DNA of 64,000 nt. Source: Euglena gracilis. Lineage: Eukaryota > Euglenida > Euglenophyceae > Euglenales. Location of the stretch: positions 25,239,672-25,303,671 of the forward strand of contig CP154956.1 of NCBI GenBank assembly GCA_039621445.1. Direction: 5' to 3'. Positions 34,321 to 46,136 of the stretch are shown in pieces; position 1 is the first letter of the stretch, and each line of letters opens with the position of its first letter. Under the pieces are notes generated by a model. That model was not told the DNA's origin. It made no database searches and saw only the letters and a program-made list of their open reading frames with translations. Position numbers and translations under genes: made by a program.

Positions 34321-34506
34321 AGGCTTTCACTGTTCATTTTTTTTGGTTGCGTACATCTTGCTGTGCACATGCCATGTCATATGCATGGCCTATGACAACA
34401 ATGTCAGGTCAGAGGTATGCGGGCGCATCTCAGTTTGGTCTGCAGCTGCTGCCACTCCATGGAAGCGCAGGAATGCAACCGCATATGTTTGTGTTTCTCT
34501 TCCCAG

Positions 34507-34701
34507 TCCCAGACCCGGACCCAATCCAGCCCCCAGACCATGCCCCAGGGGCCTCCCATGCCCCCCCCCCCTCATGGATCCTTGTGACGGGTCCTGCGGG
34601 GGGCCTACCAGAGAGGGCTGGCGGACGCCACCCCGTGGCTGCTGTCCTACGTGACCCAGCAGTGGGACGCCATCCGGGGGACAGCGGCCAGGGCGCTGTG
34701 A
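34507..34701 (+). other. Possible C-terminal exon B, copy 1
   Basis: Follows a good acceptor (TTTCTCTTCCCAG). Its end can be read as LLSYVTQQWDAIRGTAARAL then stop, resembling the last helix of BTB/BACK proteins. A run of 11 C and a run of 6 G shift the frame relative to copy 2, so this copy does not read through. Confidence 0.22.
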
Positions 34702-36095
34702 GAAGCCGTGGCCGCTGTTGGGGGATGGGGGAGGGGAACGGAACCACCTGCTCCCCCGGATCCGGACGGCCCGGGTCGGTGCGGACAATTGCGCAAAAGA
34801 GCTCCGCCATGGCACACAGCGGGGTGAATGGGATGCCTCGCGCTGGGAGAGGAGCCTTTCGGCCTTGCCTTCTTGTCCTTTGGCAGGGACCACTGGCTGG
34901 GCTGTGATCAGAATTATTTGAACAGTCTAACACCCCGCCCGCCCTCCCCTCCGCTCTCAAGACAGGATGTCACTGGTCGCTGGACAAGAGGACGAGGCAT
35001 GGAACTCCCCCACTTTTCGCAAGAATTTGTGTGAATTTGGAGGTGTGAAAAGGATTCATGATTGGAGATGCATGTATGGAGTATGCCGCACATTCTGCTT
35101 TCACCCGCTGCCCCTTGGGCATAACCAGGGTGTGACGTAGAGATAGGCCCACGCAAAAGTTTCTGGGAGCGTCAACGGACACTGGTGGCTGTTGGTAATT
35201 CTCACTCGTTTTCAATTTTCAAAAATGTCAAGTTGTTAGCGTTGATTTGGGTTGATTTGGGCATCTCTTTCTAAAGCATCCTTTAATGTTGAAAATAATC
35301 CTCACAAAATAAAAGAAACTTTCTGAACAGGCTTGATCAATGCTTTTGGAATTTAATCGTCACAAAGTCCTATTTTATGACAACGTTTTGGGTTGCACTT
35401 TTCCTACCCTTGTTGTCCGTTCCTCCTCCTGTTTTGTCATCGGTGCTCGTGTGTTCACGTGCCAAGTGGCAAAGGTGGTGGGACGAGCCGAGTCCACCGA
35501 CCAGTGGCACAGCCTACTGGATTTGACAAGTTCCGAGGTAAGGTGATGTACAGATGGGCTGTGCCCATGGTTCAGGGGTAAGGTGGTCAGGTGAACCCGG
35601 AATCGGCCATGTAGGGGCCAGGGTCCGAGGGGTGAGGTAGCAGGCGGGGTGGGGTGGCATTGATGGGGCAGGCTATTCCCCGGTGTGCTCAATGGAGGTT
35701 TCGGGTTCGACTGTCCTTTCAGCGTTCTCTCAGGTGTGTTTACCATGTTGTCTCTTCGGGACAGAGCCAGTCATACCGGCCCTTGGTGGCCGGTGTATGC
35801 TGCCTTGGCGTGGCATCAGCGGCCACAGGTGTTTACATGGTGTCCGCCCTGACCCCCCTTTTTTACTCCGTGGCATAGTTGATGGGGGTAGTGAGATCCA
35901 CGTCGCCTGATGGCTCCGCCACTGCCCCCCAAGCCAGCTGGCGAGCCAATTCTCTAGCCAACGTCAGACTCAGCGCTTGCCATACCGTGGCCTCTGACGA
36001 TCGTCGTTGAGTAACATCGGTCTGCGCCAACACAGTGCGGAGGCACTTGGATATGAATCCTGCTCGCTCGCTCCCCCATCCCTCCAAGGAGGAGA

Positions 36096-36540
36096 GTGCA
36101 CAAAATAATTCAGTTTGAGGTGCATGGCGAAGAATGTTTTCAATTTCCCTGGGCAAAGTTGGAAAAAACTGCAGATCCCCCAGATTCAAAAATGGAAACC
36201 GCTTTGGTCAAAAGTGATCAAAATTCAGCGGGATTCCAGCCCAATTTAACTTTGGACAACAACGCCAAAAGGCAAGAACTTTTTGACGAGAAATCACCAG
36301 TTTTGGGTTTGGAAAACTCAAATCAAACGCCGTTTCAGGCAGTTTTGCTGAAAATTCAAGGATTTGTAGAAATTTCCACTTTGGTTATTGGGATTGAGCA
36401 AAGCTTTTCTCAATTGGAGGGTCTCAGAATTTTCAAACGGACACAATCCCAGTTTATTGCGGAAGGGGGTCAACGTGGACAGTTTTTTCCCCCTGCCCAG
36501 GTTACTGGCTGCAAATTTTGTTTTCACACCCCGGGAAGGG
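36096..36540 (+). other. Open frame of unknown nature in duplication copy 2
   Basis: Counterpart of the frame at 33327-33770, still open. No recognised domain. Confidence 0.25.
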
Positions 36541-37281
36541 AGACCCCCAACCCCGGCGTCGCTGTGGTGGCGGCGTCCGGGGGCCCACTCCCCCGCACCG
36601 CTGTGGTGGCGGTGCAGGGGGGCCCAGGAACACCCAGTGCAGCGACGAGTACCCCACCCAGGAGCTATGGTTGGGACTGAGCTATGGGTTGGGACCACGG
36701 TTCGGACATGAAGCGATGAGAAGGCCTGGGTTGGGACCTGAAGGAACGAGAAGGAGAAGCCCAGAGAGAGTGAGTGGGTTGGTTTTTCAAATTTTTCAAA
36801 TTTCCCCCCCCGTCGCTCCCCACTCGGGCAACCTAGGCCCAGAGGTAGGGGGAGCGGCTTTTTTGGGCAACAGTTCTGGAGTGGTGGTCTTGCCCAAAGG
36901 GGAGGACGATGCAGCGCACCCGCCGATGGCTACCGGCGCTGCCTGCAGTACTGCCGGCGCAACGTGTCCCCAGTCAACGCGGTGAGGTGGCTGGTGGAGG
37001 GCAGGGCTTGCCTGCCTGCGGGGTTGGGAGAGTTGGCTTCGGTGGGTGGCGGCATCCCCTGTGGGACGTCAGGACTGGTGTGTATGTCCTCCTGAAGGCT
37101 TTCACTGTTCATTTTTTTTGGTTGCGTACATCTTGCTGTGCACATGCCATGTCATATGCATGGCCTATGACAACAATGTCAGGTCAGAGGTATGCGGGCG
37201 CATCTCAGTTTGGTCTGCAGCTGCTGCCACTCCATGGAAGCGCAGGAATGCAACCGCATATGTTTGTGTTTCTCTTCCCAG

Positions 37282-37476
37282 TCCCAGACCCGGACCCAAT
37301 CCAGCCCCCAGACCATGCCCCAGGGGCCTCCCATGCCCCCCCCCCCCTCATGGATCCTTGTGACGGGTCCTGCGGGGGCCTACCAGAGAGGGCTGGCGGA
37401 CGCCACCCCGTGGCTGCTGTCCTACGTGACCCAGCAGTGGGACGCCATCCGGGGGACAGCGGCCAGGGCGCTGTGA
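37282..37476 (+). other. Possible C-terminal exon B, copy 2
   Basis: Counterpart of 34507-34701 after the same TTCTCTTCCCAG acceptor. With 12 C and 5 G the frame is open from the acceptor through the helix ending DAIRGTAARAL and stop. If this exon is real, copy 2 is the readable version. Confidence 0.25.
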
Positions 37477-37898
37477 GAAGCCGTGGCCGCTGTTGGGGGA
37501 TGGGGGAGGGGAACGGAACCACCTGCTCCCCCGGATCCGGACGGCCCGGGTCGGTGCGGACAATTGCGCAAAAGAGCTCCGCCATGGCACACAGCGGGGT
37601 GAATGGGATGCCTCGCGCTGGGAGAGGAGCCTTTCGGCCTTGCCTTCTTGTCCTTTGGCAGGGACCACTGGCTGGGCTGTGATCAGAATTATTTGAACAG
37701 TCTAACACCCCGCCCGCCCTCCCCTCCGCTCTCAAGACAGGATGTCACTGGTCGCTGGACAAGAGGACGAGGCATGGAACTCCCCCACTTTTCGCAAGAA
37801 TTTGTGTGAATTTGGAGGTGTGAAAAGGATTCATGATTGGAGATGCATGTATGGAGTATGCCGCACATTCTGCTTTCACCCGCTGCCCCTTGGGCATA

Positions 37899-39460
37899 AC
37901 CAGGGTGTGACGTAGAGCTGAGCTCTTTGGGAGACCACCCCGGCCCGGCCCGGGAAAAACGCTCATTTTCGGCAGGGAGGCCAAAAAACATCGTTTTGGG
38001 GCCAAAAAAAAATTCGATTTTTTTCGACTTTTTTGACCCGGTTTTGACCCAAAGTCATGGTTTGGTGGGCCAAAACGCGGCGCTGCCGGGTCGAAAGACG
38101 CTCATTTTCGGCTCAAACACAGGCTTTCCGGGTCCGGGAGGCCAAAAAACATCGTTTTGGGGCCAAAAATTTTTTTCGATTTTTTTCGACTTTTTTGACC
38201 CAAAAATGGCCAAGTCCACCGGCTAACGGCGGGCCCCAGCCAGGGGGGCATGGGGCAGGGGGGTCCGGGTCGGAAAATTTTTTTTCGCTCAAAAACACTT
38301 TTTTTGATGTTCTGAAGTGAAAAAAAGTGTTTTTGAGCGAAAAAAAATTTTGGGTCCCGACCTGCCTCCCGACCCCCCCTCGCCCAGCCGCCCTGACGGC
38401 GCCCGGTGGGGTCCCCGAATACCCAAAACTGGCCCAAAATGGCACAACCAGGCCCCGGGAACCCCAAAAAACGGTCAAACCCCCCCCCTAAACCTAATGA
38501 TTGACCCCCTGGTTTGGGCCCCAACTCCTCGTCTAGCCTGAGATACGGCCAATTTACGGTTTCGGGCCCAAAGGCCCAAACTGGCCAAAACTGGCCCAAA
38601 CCCCAAAACGGCCGTATCTCGGGCTAGGCTAGGAGTTGGCCCAAACCGCGCATACCGATCTATCGTGCGTCCCAAAGTTGTGAAGGGACGCCTCACTTTT
38701 CCTCAACTCCGCAGCGTTTTCGAGATATTTTGAATTTTTCGATTTTTGGACCCCAGCCAGGCCGCACTCGAACCCCAAAGGGGTACCCGAAAACCCAAAA
38801 ATCGCCCAAAATCTCGCAACCCCGCCCCGGGAACCCCAAAAAACGGTCACCCCCCCCCCCCCTAAACCTAATGATTGACCCCCTGGTTTGGGTTCCAACT
38901 CCTCGTCTAGCCCGAGATATGGGCAAATTACGGTTTCGGGCCCCGAACGGGCCCGAAATGGCCAAAACTGGCGAAACTGGACCAAAAAATCAAAACGGCC
39001 GTATGTCGAGCTAGGCGGGAGTTGGCCCAAACCGCGCATACCGATCGATCGGGCGTCCCAAAGTTGAGCAATGACGTCCTCTTTACTTTTCTCAACTCCG
39101 CCGCGTTTTCGAGATATTTTGAATTTTTCGATTTTTTGACCCCAAAATGACCCTGAAATTTCCCCGGGAAAAAAAACGGTAGACAACTTTTTTGCTCGGG
39201 CCATATCTCCGGACTGGCGGGGAGTTGCGGGTAACCGAAGGGCTCTGGAGAAACTAGGGAACCTCTCCTAACCTATAGGCTGTTCACTTTGGGGGCCCGG
39301 AAATCCAATCACATCGATAATCCTCGGGTGCGCCGACCTACCCAGGGGGGGGGGGCGGGGGGGGCGGGGGGGGGGGGGGCGGGGGGGGGCGGGGTCCGAC
39401 CCCCCCCCGGCGCCGGGTGGTAAGCTTCGCTCTTACTCTAAAGAGATAAGAGCTCAGCGA
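37899..39460 (-). repeat. Satellite unit R1
   Basis: Starts inside the module loop at ACCAGGG, joined to the 2.77-kb duplication. Two monomers, the 20-bp-arm hairpin and both 370-bp subrepeats follow. Confidence 0.85.
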
Positions 39461-40474
39461 CCAGGGTGTGACGTAGAGCTGAGCTCTTTGGGGGACCACT
39501 CCGGCCCGGCCTGCGAAAAACGCTCATTTTTGGCCCAAAAACATGTTTTCTGGGTCAGGGAGACCATAAAACATCGTTTTGGGCCAAAAACAATTTTTCA
39601 TTTTTTTCGACTTTTTTGACCCGGTTTTGACCCAAAGTCAATGGGTTGGCCAACCAAAACAGGGCCCTGGCGGGTCGAAAAATTCTCATTTTCAGCTCAA
39701 AAACACTTTTTCCGGGTCCGGGAGGCCAAAAAACATGGTTTTGGGCGAAAAAATTTTTTTCGATTTTTTTCGACTTTTTTGACCCGGTTTTGACCCAAAG
39801 TCAATGGGTTGGCGAACCAAAACGGGGCGCTGGCGGGTCGAAAAACGCTCATTTTCAGCTCAAAAACACTTTTTCCGGGTCCGGGAGGCCAAAAAACATG
39901 GTTTTGGGCGAAAAAATTTTTTTCGATTTTTTTCGACTTTTTGGCCCGAAAACGGCTAAGTCGGACAGTGGGAAAAGTGTACAAAACGGCCATTTGGACC
40001 GAAAAACGGCCATATCTCGGGCCAGGCAGAGAGTTGGCCCAAACCGCGAATACCGGTCGATTGGGCGTCCCAAAGTTGTGGAATGAGGTCCTCTTCAGCT
40101 TTTCTCAACTCCCCAGCGTTTTCGAGATATTTTGAATTTTTTGACCCCAAAAAAGACCCCTTTTGTCGGTCCAACAAAATTTCTTTGGAAAAAAAACGGT
40201 AGATAACTTTTTTGCTCCGGCCATATCTCCGGACTGGCGGGAGTTGCGGGCAACCGAGGGCTCTGGAGAAACTAGGGAACTTCTCCTAACCTATAGGCTA
40301 TTCACTTTGGGGGCCCGGAAATCCAATCACATCGATAATCCTCGGGTGCCCCGACCTACTCAGGGGGGGGGGGGGGCGGGGGGGGGGGGGGGGGGGGGGG
40401 GGGCGGGGGGGGGGGGGCCCCGTCGCCGGGATGGTAAGCTTCGCTCTTACTCTAAAGAGATAAGATCTCAGCGA
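39461..40474 (-). repeat. Satellite unit R2, short class (~1.0 kb)
   Basis: Has monomers and one subrepeat of a variant type with GGCTAAGTCGGACAGTGG, and lacks the 20-bp-arm hairpin and one 370-bp subrepeat. The same short class recurs at 52544-53566 and, in part, after the minisatellite in R4. Confidence 0.82.
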
Positions 40475-42790
40475 CCAGGGTGTGACGTAGAGCTGAGCTC
40501 TTTGGTAGACCACCATGGCCCGGCCCGGCGAAAAACGCTCATTTTCGGCTCAAAACAGTTTCCGGGTCCGGAGGAGGGGCCATCGTTTTTCGATTTTTTT
40601 TTTTTTTTGACCCGCATGGTTGGCCCAATCCCACATTTTTTTGGCTTTTTCCGAGTTTGCCCACGGGGGGGTGGTTGCGAAAAATTTGCTTGCCGGGGGG
40701 TCGGCAAAACGAAAAAAATTTTTGATTTTTCATTTTTGCCACTCAAAAAATGGGGTGGGGGGGCGGGCGGCCGTCATGGGTTGAAAAACGGGGGAGGGCA
40801 AAAAAAATCATCCGGGTGGTCCGACCTCAAAAACAGGGTGGCCATCGGGGAGTGAAACTGGGCGAAAAAAATAGGGGGGGGGCAAAGCATCCGGCGGGGG
40901 GTGGAAAATCAGCGGGGAAAACCATTTGGCACCTGGGGAAAAACTATTCGGGCAAAATTTGGATCTCAAAAGGGCCACTTGGGGCGCTCATTGGGAAAAT
41001 TGGCGGGGGGAAAAACCCACTCAACGGGGGCAAAAAAGGTGGAAAAACATGAACCTGGTGGCTCACAAAAAGTCTGGCCGGGGGGGCAAAATGGGGGAAA
41101 TGGGGGCGGGGGAAGGGGGGGGTGGGGAAAACGGCATTTTGGCGAAAAACTCCATCCAAGGATTTGGCAAAAAACGATTCCGACACTGGACCTTGCCCGG
41201 GCCAGTGGGGGCATTGGCGGAATGGCAAACGGGGTCCATTTTGGCCTCTCGGGGGGGTAAATTATTTCGGGGGGTGGCAAAAAACATCGGTTCTGGGGGG
41301 CGGGGGGGGGGGGGGCGGGGGCGGGGGGGGTTCGCGGGGGGGCCGGGATTTTTACTCTGGAAAGAGAACGAGAGCTCCGGGGGTGGAAAAAAACGGCCCA
41401 TTCGGCAACGGGTTTTTTGCCATCCATGGGGCCCAAAAATTTTAATTTTTTTTTTGACTTTTTGACCGGTTTTGACCCAAAGTCAATGGGGTCGGCCCAA
41501 AACGGGGCGCGTCGAAAAACGCTCATTTTGGCTCAAAACACTTTTTCGGGTCGGGAGGTCAAAAACATGGTTTTGGGCGAAAAAAATTTTTTTTTTTTTT
41601 ACTTTTTGACCCAACCAATTTTTCACCCAAAAATGGGTTGGCCACCAAAACGGGGGGGGCGGGGGTCCGGGTCGGAAAATTTTTTTTCGATCAAAACACT
41701 TTTTTTGATGTCTGAAGTGAAAAAAAGTTTTTGGCGAAAAAAATTTTCGTCAAAATTTTGGTCCCCCGACCGACCCCCCGACCCCCCCATCCCGCCTGAA
41801 CGGCGCGGGGCCCGCAACACCCAAACTGGCCAAAATCGCACAACCAGACCCCGGGAACCCCAAAACGGTCAAAAAATTGATGTTTTTCCCCCCATTGGGT
41901 CCCAACTCCGTCTAGCCCGAGATACGGCCATTTACGGTTTCGGGCCCTGAACGGGCCCAACTGGCAAAACTGGCCCCCCAAAAAAACGGCCGTATCTCGG
42001 GCAGGAGTTGGCCCAAACCGCGCATACCGATCGATAGGGCGTCCAAGGTCGTCAAATGAGGTCCCATACTTTTTTCAACTCCCCGCGTTTTCGAGATATT
42101 TTGAATTTTTCGATTTTTGGACCCCCCAGCCGGTCGAACCCCTCAACACAGTCCCCGTCCAAAAAATTAAAAACCAGGCACCACGGAAACCCCAAAAAAA
42201 CCACCTGACCCCCTAAACCAAGTGGCCCCCTGTTGGCGTTCGAGGGGGCCCCGAGGCCGAAAAGTAAGGGCAAAATGATGACTTTGGGCCACTCCCCGTC
42301 TAGCCCGATATGGGCAAAACGGGCGAAGGGCGGCCAAACAACCACCAAAAAAACGGCCGTATCTCGGGCTAGGCGGGAGTTGGCCCAAAGCGCATACCGA
42401 TCGATCGGGCGTCCCAAAGTTGTGGAATGACGTCCTCTTTATTTTTTTCTCACTCCGCGGCGTTTTCGAGATATTTTGAATTTTTCGATTTTTTGACCCC
42501 AAAATGGCCCTGCAATTTCCCCGGAAAAAAAAACGGTAGACAACTTTTTGCTCGGCATATCTCCGGACTGGCGGGGAGTTGCGGGCAACCGAAGGGCTCT
42601 GGAGAAACTAGGGACCTCTCCTAACCTATAGGCTATTCACTTTGGGGGCCCGGAAATCCATCACATCGATAATCCTCGGTGCCCGACCTACCCAGGGGGG
42701 GCGGGGGGGGCGGGGGGGGGGGGGCGGGGGGGTCCGACCGTCGGGGGTGGTAAGCTTCGCTCTTACTCTAAAGAGATAAGAGCTCAGCGA
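40475..42790 (-). repeat. Satellite unit R3 (2.3 kb), with diverged G-rich segment
   Basis: The stretch 40600-41420 is purine-rich with GGGGGCAAAA-type words and no clear satellite homology. Monomers and subrepeats resume after about 41445 but contain many small deletions. Confidence 0.7.
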
Positions 42791-44592
42791 CCAGGGTGTG
42801 ACGTAGAGCTGAGCTCTTTGGAGACCCCCCCCCCAGCCCGGCCCGCGGATGGCCATCCGGGGTCATGATGGCCATCCGGTCATCATGGCCATCCGGGGGT
42901 CATGATGGCCATCATTGGTCATGATGGCCTTCATTTTTTTCATGCATGGCCATCCGGGGGGGCCATGTGATGGGATGCCGGGTCATGAGGCCATCCGTCA
43001 TGATGGTCATTGGTCATGATGGCCATCATTGGTCATCATCATGGCCATCCGGGGTCATGATGGCCATCCGGTCATGATGGCCATCATTGGTCATGATGGC
43101 CATCATTGGTCATCATGGATATCATTGGTCATCATGGCCATCCGGGGTCATCATGGCCATCTGTGGTCATGATGGCCATCCGGGGTCATGAGGGCCATCC
43201 GGGGTCATGATGGCCATCCGGGGTCATGATGGCCATCCGGGGTCATGATGGCCATCATTGGTCATCATGGCCATCATTGGTCATCATGGCCATCATTGGT
43301 CATCATGGCCATCCGGGGTCATGATGGCCATCATTGGGCATGATGGCCATCCGGGGTCATGATGGCCATCCGGGGTCATGATGGCCATCCGGGGTCATGA
43401 TGGCCATCATTGGTCATGATGGCCATCTGGGGTCATGATGCCCATCCGGGGTCATGATGGCCATCATTGGTCATGATGGCCATCATTGGTCATGATGGCC
43501 ATCATTGGTCATGATGCGCATCATGGGTCATGAGGGCCATCATGGGCCTGGGGGTCGAAAAACACCAATTTTCAACTCGAAAACACCTTTTCCGGGTCCA
43601 GGAAGCCCAAAAACATGCTTTTGGGCAAAAAATTTTTTTTCGATTTTTTTCGATTTTTTGGCCCGAAAACGGCTAAGTCGGACAGTGGAAAAAGTGTACA
43701 AAATGGTCCAAATTGGCGGAAAATGGACAGAACTCGGGCTGGGCAGGGGGTTGCGGGGAAATCAAAATACCAGTAGATAGGGCGTTCCAAGGGCTTCAAT
43801 TTAGGTCTCCGGACATTTTTTTCAACTCCCCACCATTTTGGAGATATTTTGCAAAAACTGGTTTTTTGGCCCGTTTTGGGCTCCAAATGGCAGAGTCCCC
43901 CCCCCTGGCGAAACCACAAAACGGCCATATCTCGGCCCAGGCGGGGAGTTGGCCCAAACCGCGCATACCGGTGGATCGGGCGTCCCAAAGTTGTGGAATG
44001 AGGTACTCTTCACTTTTTCTCAACTCCCCAGCGTTTTCGAGATATTTTGAATTTTTCGATTTTTTTGCCCCCAAAAATGACCCGTTTTTGGCAGAGTCCC
44101 CCCCCTGGCGAGCCGACAAAACGGCCATATCTCGGCCCAGGCGAGGAGTTGGCCCAAACCGCGCATACCGGTGGATAGGGCGTCCCAAAGTTGTGGAATG
44201 AGGTACTCTTTACTTTTTTTTTTTTTTTCAGCGTTTTCGAGATATTTTGAATTTTTCGATTTTTTGATCCCAAAAATGACTCCCTTTTGCCGGTCCAACA
44301 AAATTTCTTTGGAAAAAAAACAGTACAACTTTTTTGCTCGGGCCAGATCTCCGGACTGGTGGGGAGTTGCGGGCAAAGTGAGGGCTCTGGACAAACTAGG
44401 GACCGTCTCCTAACCTATAGGCAGGCTATTAACTTCTCGGGTCCGGAAATCAGGTCACATCGATAATCAGCGAGTGCCCTGGCCTACTCAGATGGGGGGG
44501 CGGGGGCGGGGGGGGGGGGGGGGGGGGGTCAGGGGGGGTTTCGGGGGGGTGGTAAGCTTTGCTCTTACTCTAAAGAGATAAGAGCTCAGCGA
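42791..44592 (-). repeat. Satellite unit R4, carrying a 19-bp minisatellite
   Basis: The module is followed at once by the minisatellite (42848-43552), which replaces the first monomers. Then come short-class subrepeats with GGCTAAGTCGGACAGTGG. Confidence 0.78.
42848..43552 (+). repeat. 19-bp minisatellite with two alternating unit types
   Basis: About 37 units of TCATGATGGCCATCCGGGG or TCATGATGGCCATCATTGG. The first 13 bases are shared and contain the palindrome GATGGCCATC; the last six are either CCGGGG or CATTGG. A few units are shortened or mutated. Confidence 0.95.
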
Positions 44593-45958
44593 CCAGGGTG
44601 TGACGTAGAGCTGAGCTCTTTGGGAGACCACCCCGGCCCGGCCCGGGAATAACGCTCAATTTCGGCTCAAAAACACTTTTTTCGGGTCCAGAGGTCAAAA
44701 AACATGGTTTTGGGCAAAAAAAAATTTCGCTTTTTTTCGACTTTTTGGCCCAGTTTTGACCCAAAGTCAATGGGTTGGCAGCCCAAAATGGTGCGCCGGA
44801 GGGTCGAAAAACGCTCATTTTTGGCTCGAAAACACTTTTTTCGCGTCTGGGAGGTCAAAAAACATGGTTTCGGGCAAAAAAATTTTTTTCGATTTTTTTG
44901 GACTTTTTTGGGCCGGCTTTGACCCAAAGTCAATGGGTTGGCGGCCCAAAACGGGGCACTGGTGGGTTGCAAAACGCTCATTTTCGGCTCAAAAACAGGT
45001 TTTCCGGGTCCGGGAGGTCAAAAATCATGATTTTGGGCAAATTTTTTTTGAATTTTTTTGACTTTTTGACCCAAAAATGGCTAAGTCCACCGGCCGGTGG
45101 GCCCCCCGAGCCACGGGGGGCGGCATGGAGGGGGGAGGGTCCGGGTAGGAAAATTTTTTTCGCTCAAAAACACTTTTTTTGATGTTCTGAAGTGAAAAAA
45201 AGTGTTTTTGAGCGAAAAAATTTTTTTCAAAATTTTGGGTCCCGACCTGCCTCCCGACCCCCCCCTCGCCCAGCCGCCCTCGGACCCCCGCATGGGCCCC
45301 GAATACCCAAAACTGGCCCAAAATCGCACAACCAGACCCCGGGAACCCCAAAAAACGGTCAAAACCACCCCCTAAACCTAATGTTTGACCCCCTGGTTTG
45401 GGTTCCAACTCCTCGTCTAGCCCGAGATACGGCCAAATTACGGTTTCGGGCCCCGAACGGGCCCGAAATGGCCAAAACTGGCCAAACTGGCCCAAAACCC
45501 CAAAACGGCCGTATCTCGGGCTAGGCGAGGAGTTGGCCCAAACCGCGCATACCGATCGATCGGGCGTCCCAAAGTTGTGGAACGACGTCCTCTTTACTTT
45601 TTGTCAACTCCGCGGCGTTTTCGAGATATTTTGAATTTTTCGGTTTTTTGACCCCAAAATGACCCTGCAATTTCCCCGGAAAAAAAACGGTAGACAACTT
45701 TTTTGCTCGGGCCATATCTCCGGACTGGCGGGGAGTTGCGGGTAACCGAAGGGCTCTGGAGAAACTAGGGACCTCTCCTAACCTATAGGCTATTCACTTT
45801 GGGGGCCCGGAAATCCAATCACAATCGATAATCCTCGGGTGCCCGACCTACCCAAGGGGGGGGCGGGGGGGCGGGGGGGCGTGGGGGGGGCGGGGGCGGG
45901 GCTGGCCCCCCCGGGTGGTAAGCTTCGCTCTTACTCTAAAGAGATAAGAGCTCAGCGA
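44593..45958 (-). repeat. Satellite unit R5 (1.37 kb)
   Basis: Three monomers, the 20-bp-arm hairpin and one composite subrepeat; the second 370-bp subrepeat is absent. Confidence 0.82.
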
Positions 45959-46099
45959 CCATGGTTGTGACGTAGCTGAGCTCTTGTGGAGCGACCAGGG
46001 TGTGACGTAGAGCTGAGCTCTTTGGGGGACCACGCCAGGCCCGGCTCAAAAACGCTCATTTTTTTCCTGCCAAAAACAGTTTCTGTGGTTTTGGGCGAA

Positions 46100-46136
<37 letters not shown>

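Larger units (their letters stand above)
32372..35139 (+). repeat. 2.77-kb tandem duplication, copy 1
   Basis: Starts GAGATAGGCCCACGCAAAAG and ends in CATAACCAGGGTGTGACGTAG, whose last part is satellite module sequence. Repeated with high identity from 35140. Differences are scattered substitutions and a few indels, for example CATATGGGGTGTG here against CATAGTTGATGGG in copy 2. Confidence 0.93.
35140..37917 (+). repeat. 2.77-kb tandem duplication, copy 2
   Basis: Same content as 32372-35139. Its end, ACCAGGGTGTGACGTAGAG (37899-37917), continues without break into the right satellite array, so the original segment abutted the satellite and the duplication included the first 19 bp of the module. 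Confidence 0.93.

Noticed and set aside
42848-43552. CRISPR array
   Set aside because: Units are contiguous 19-bp repeats with two unit types, with no unique spacers; the context is eukaryotic.
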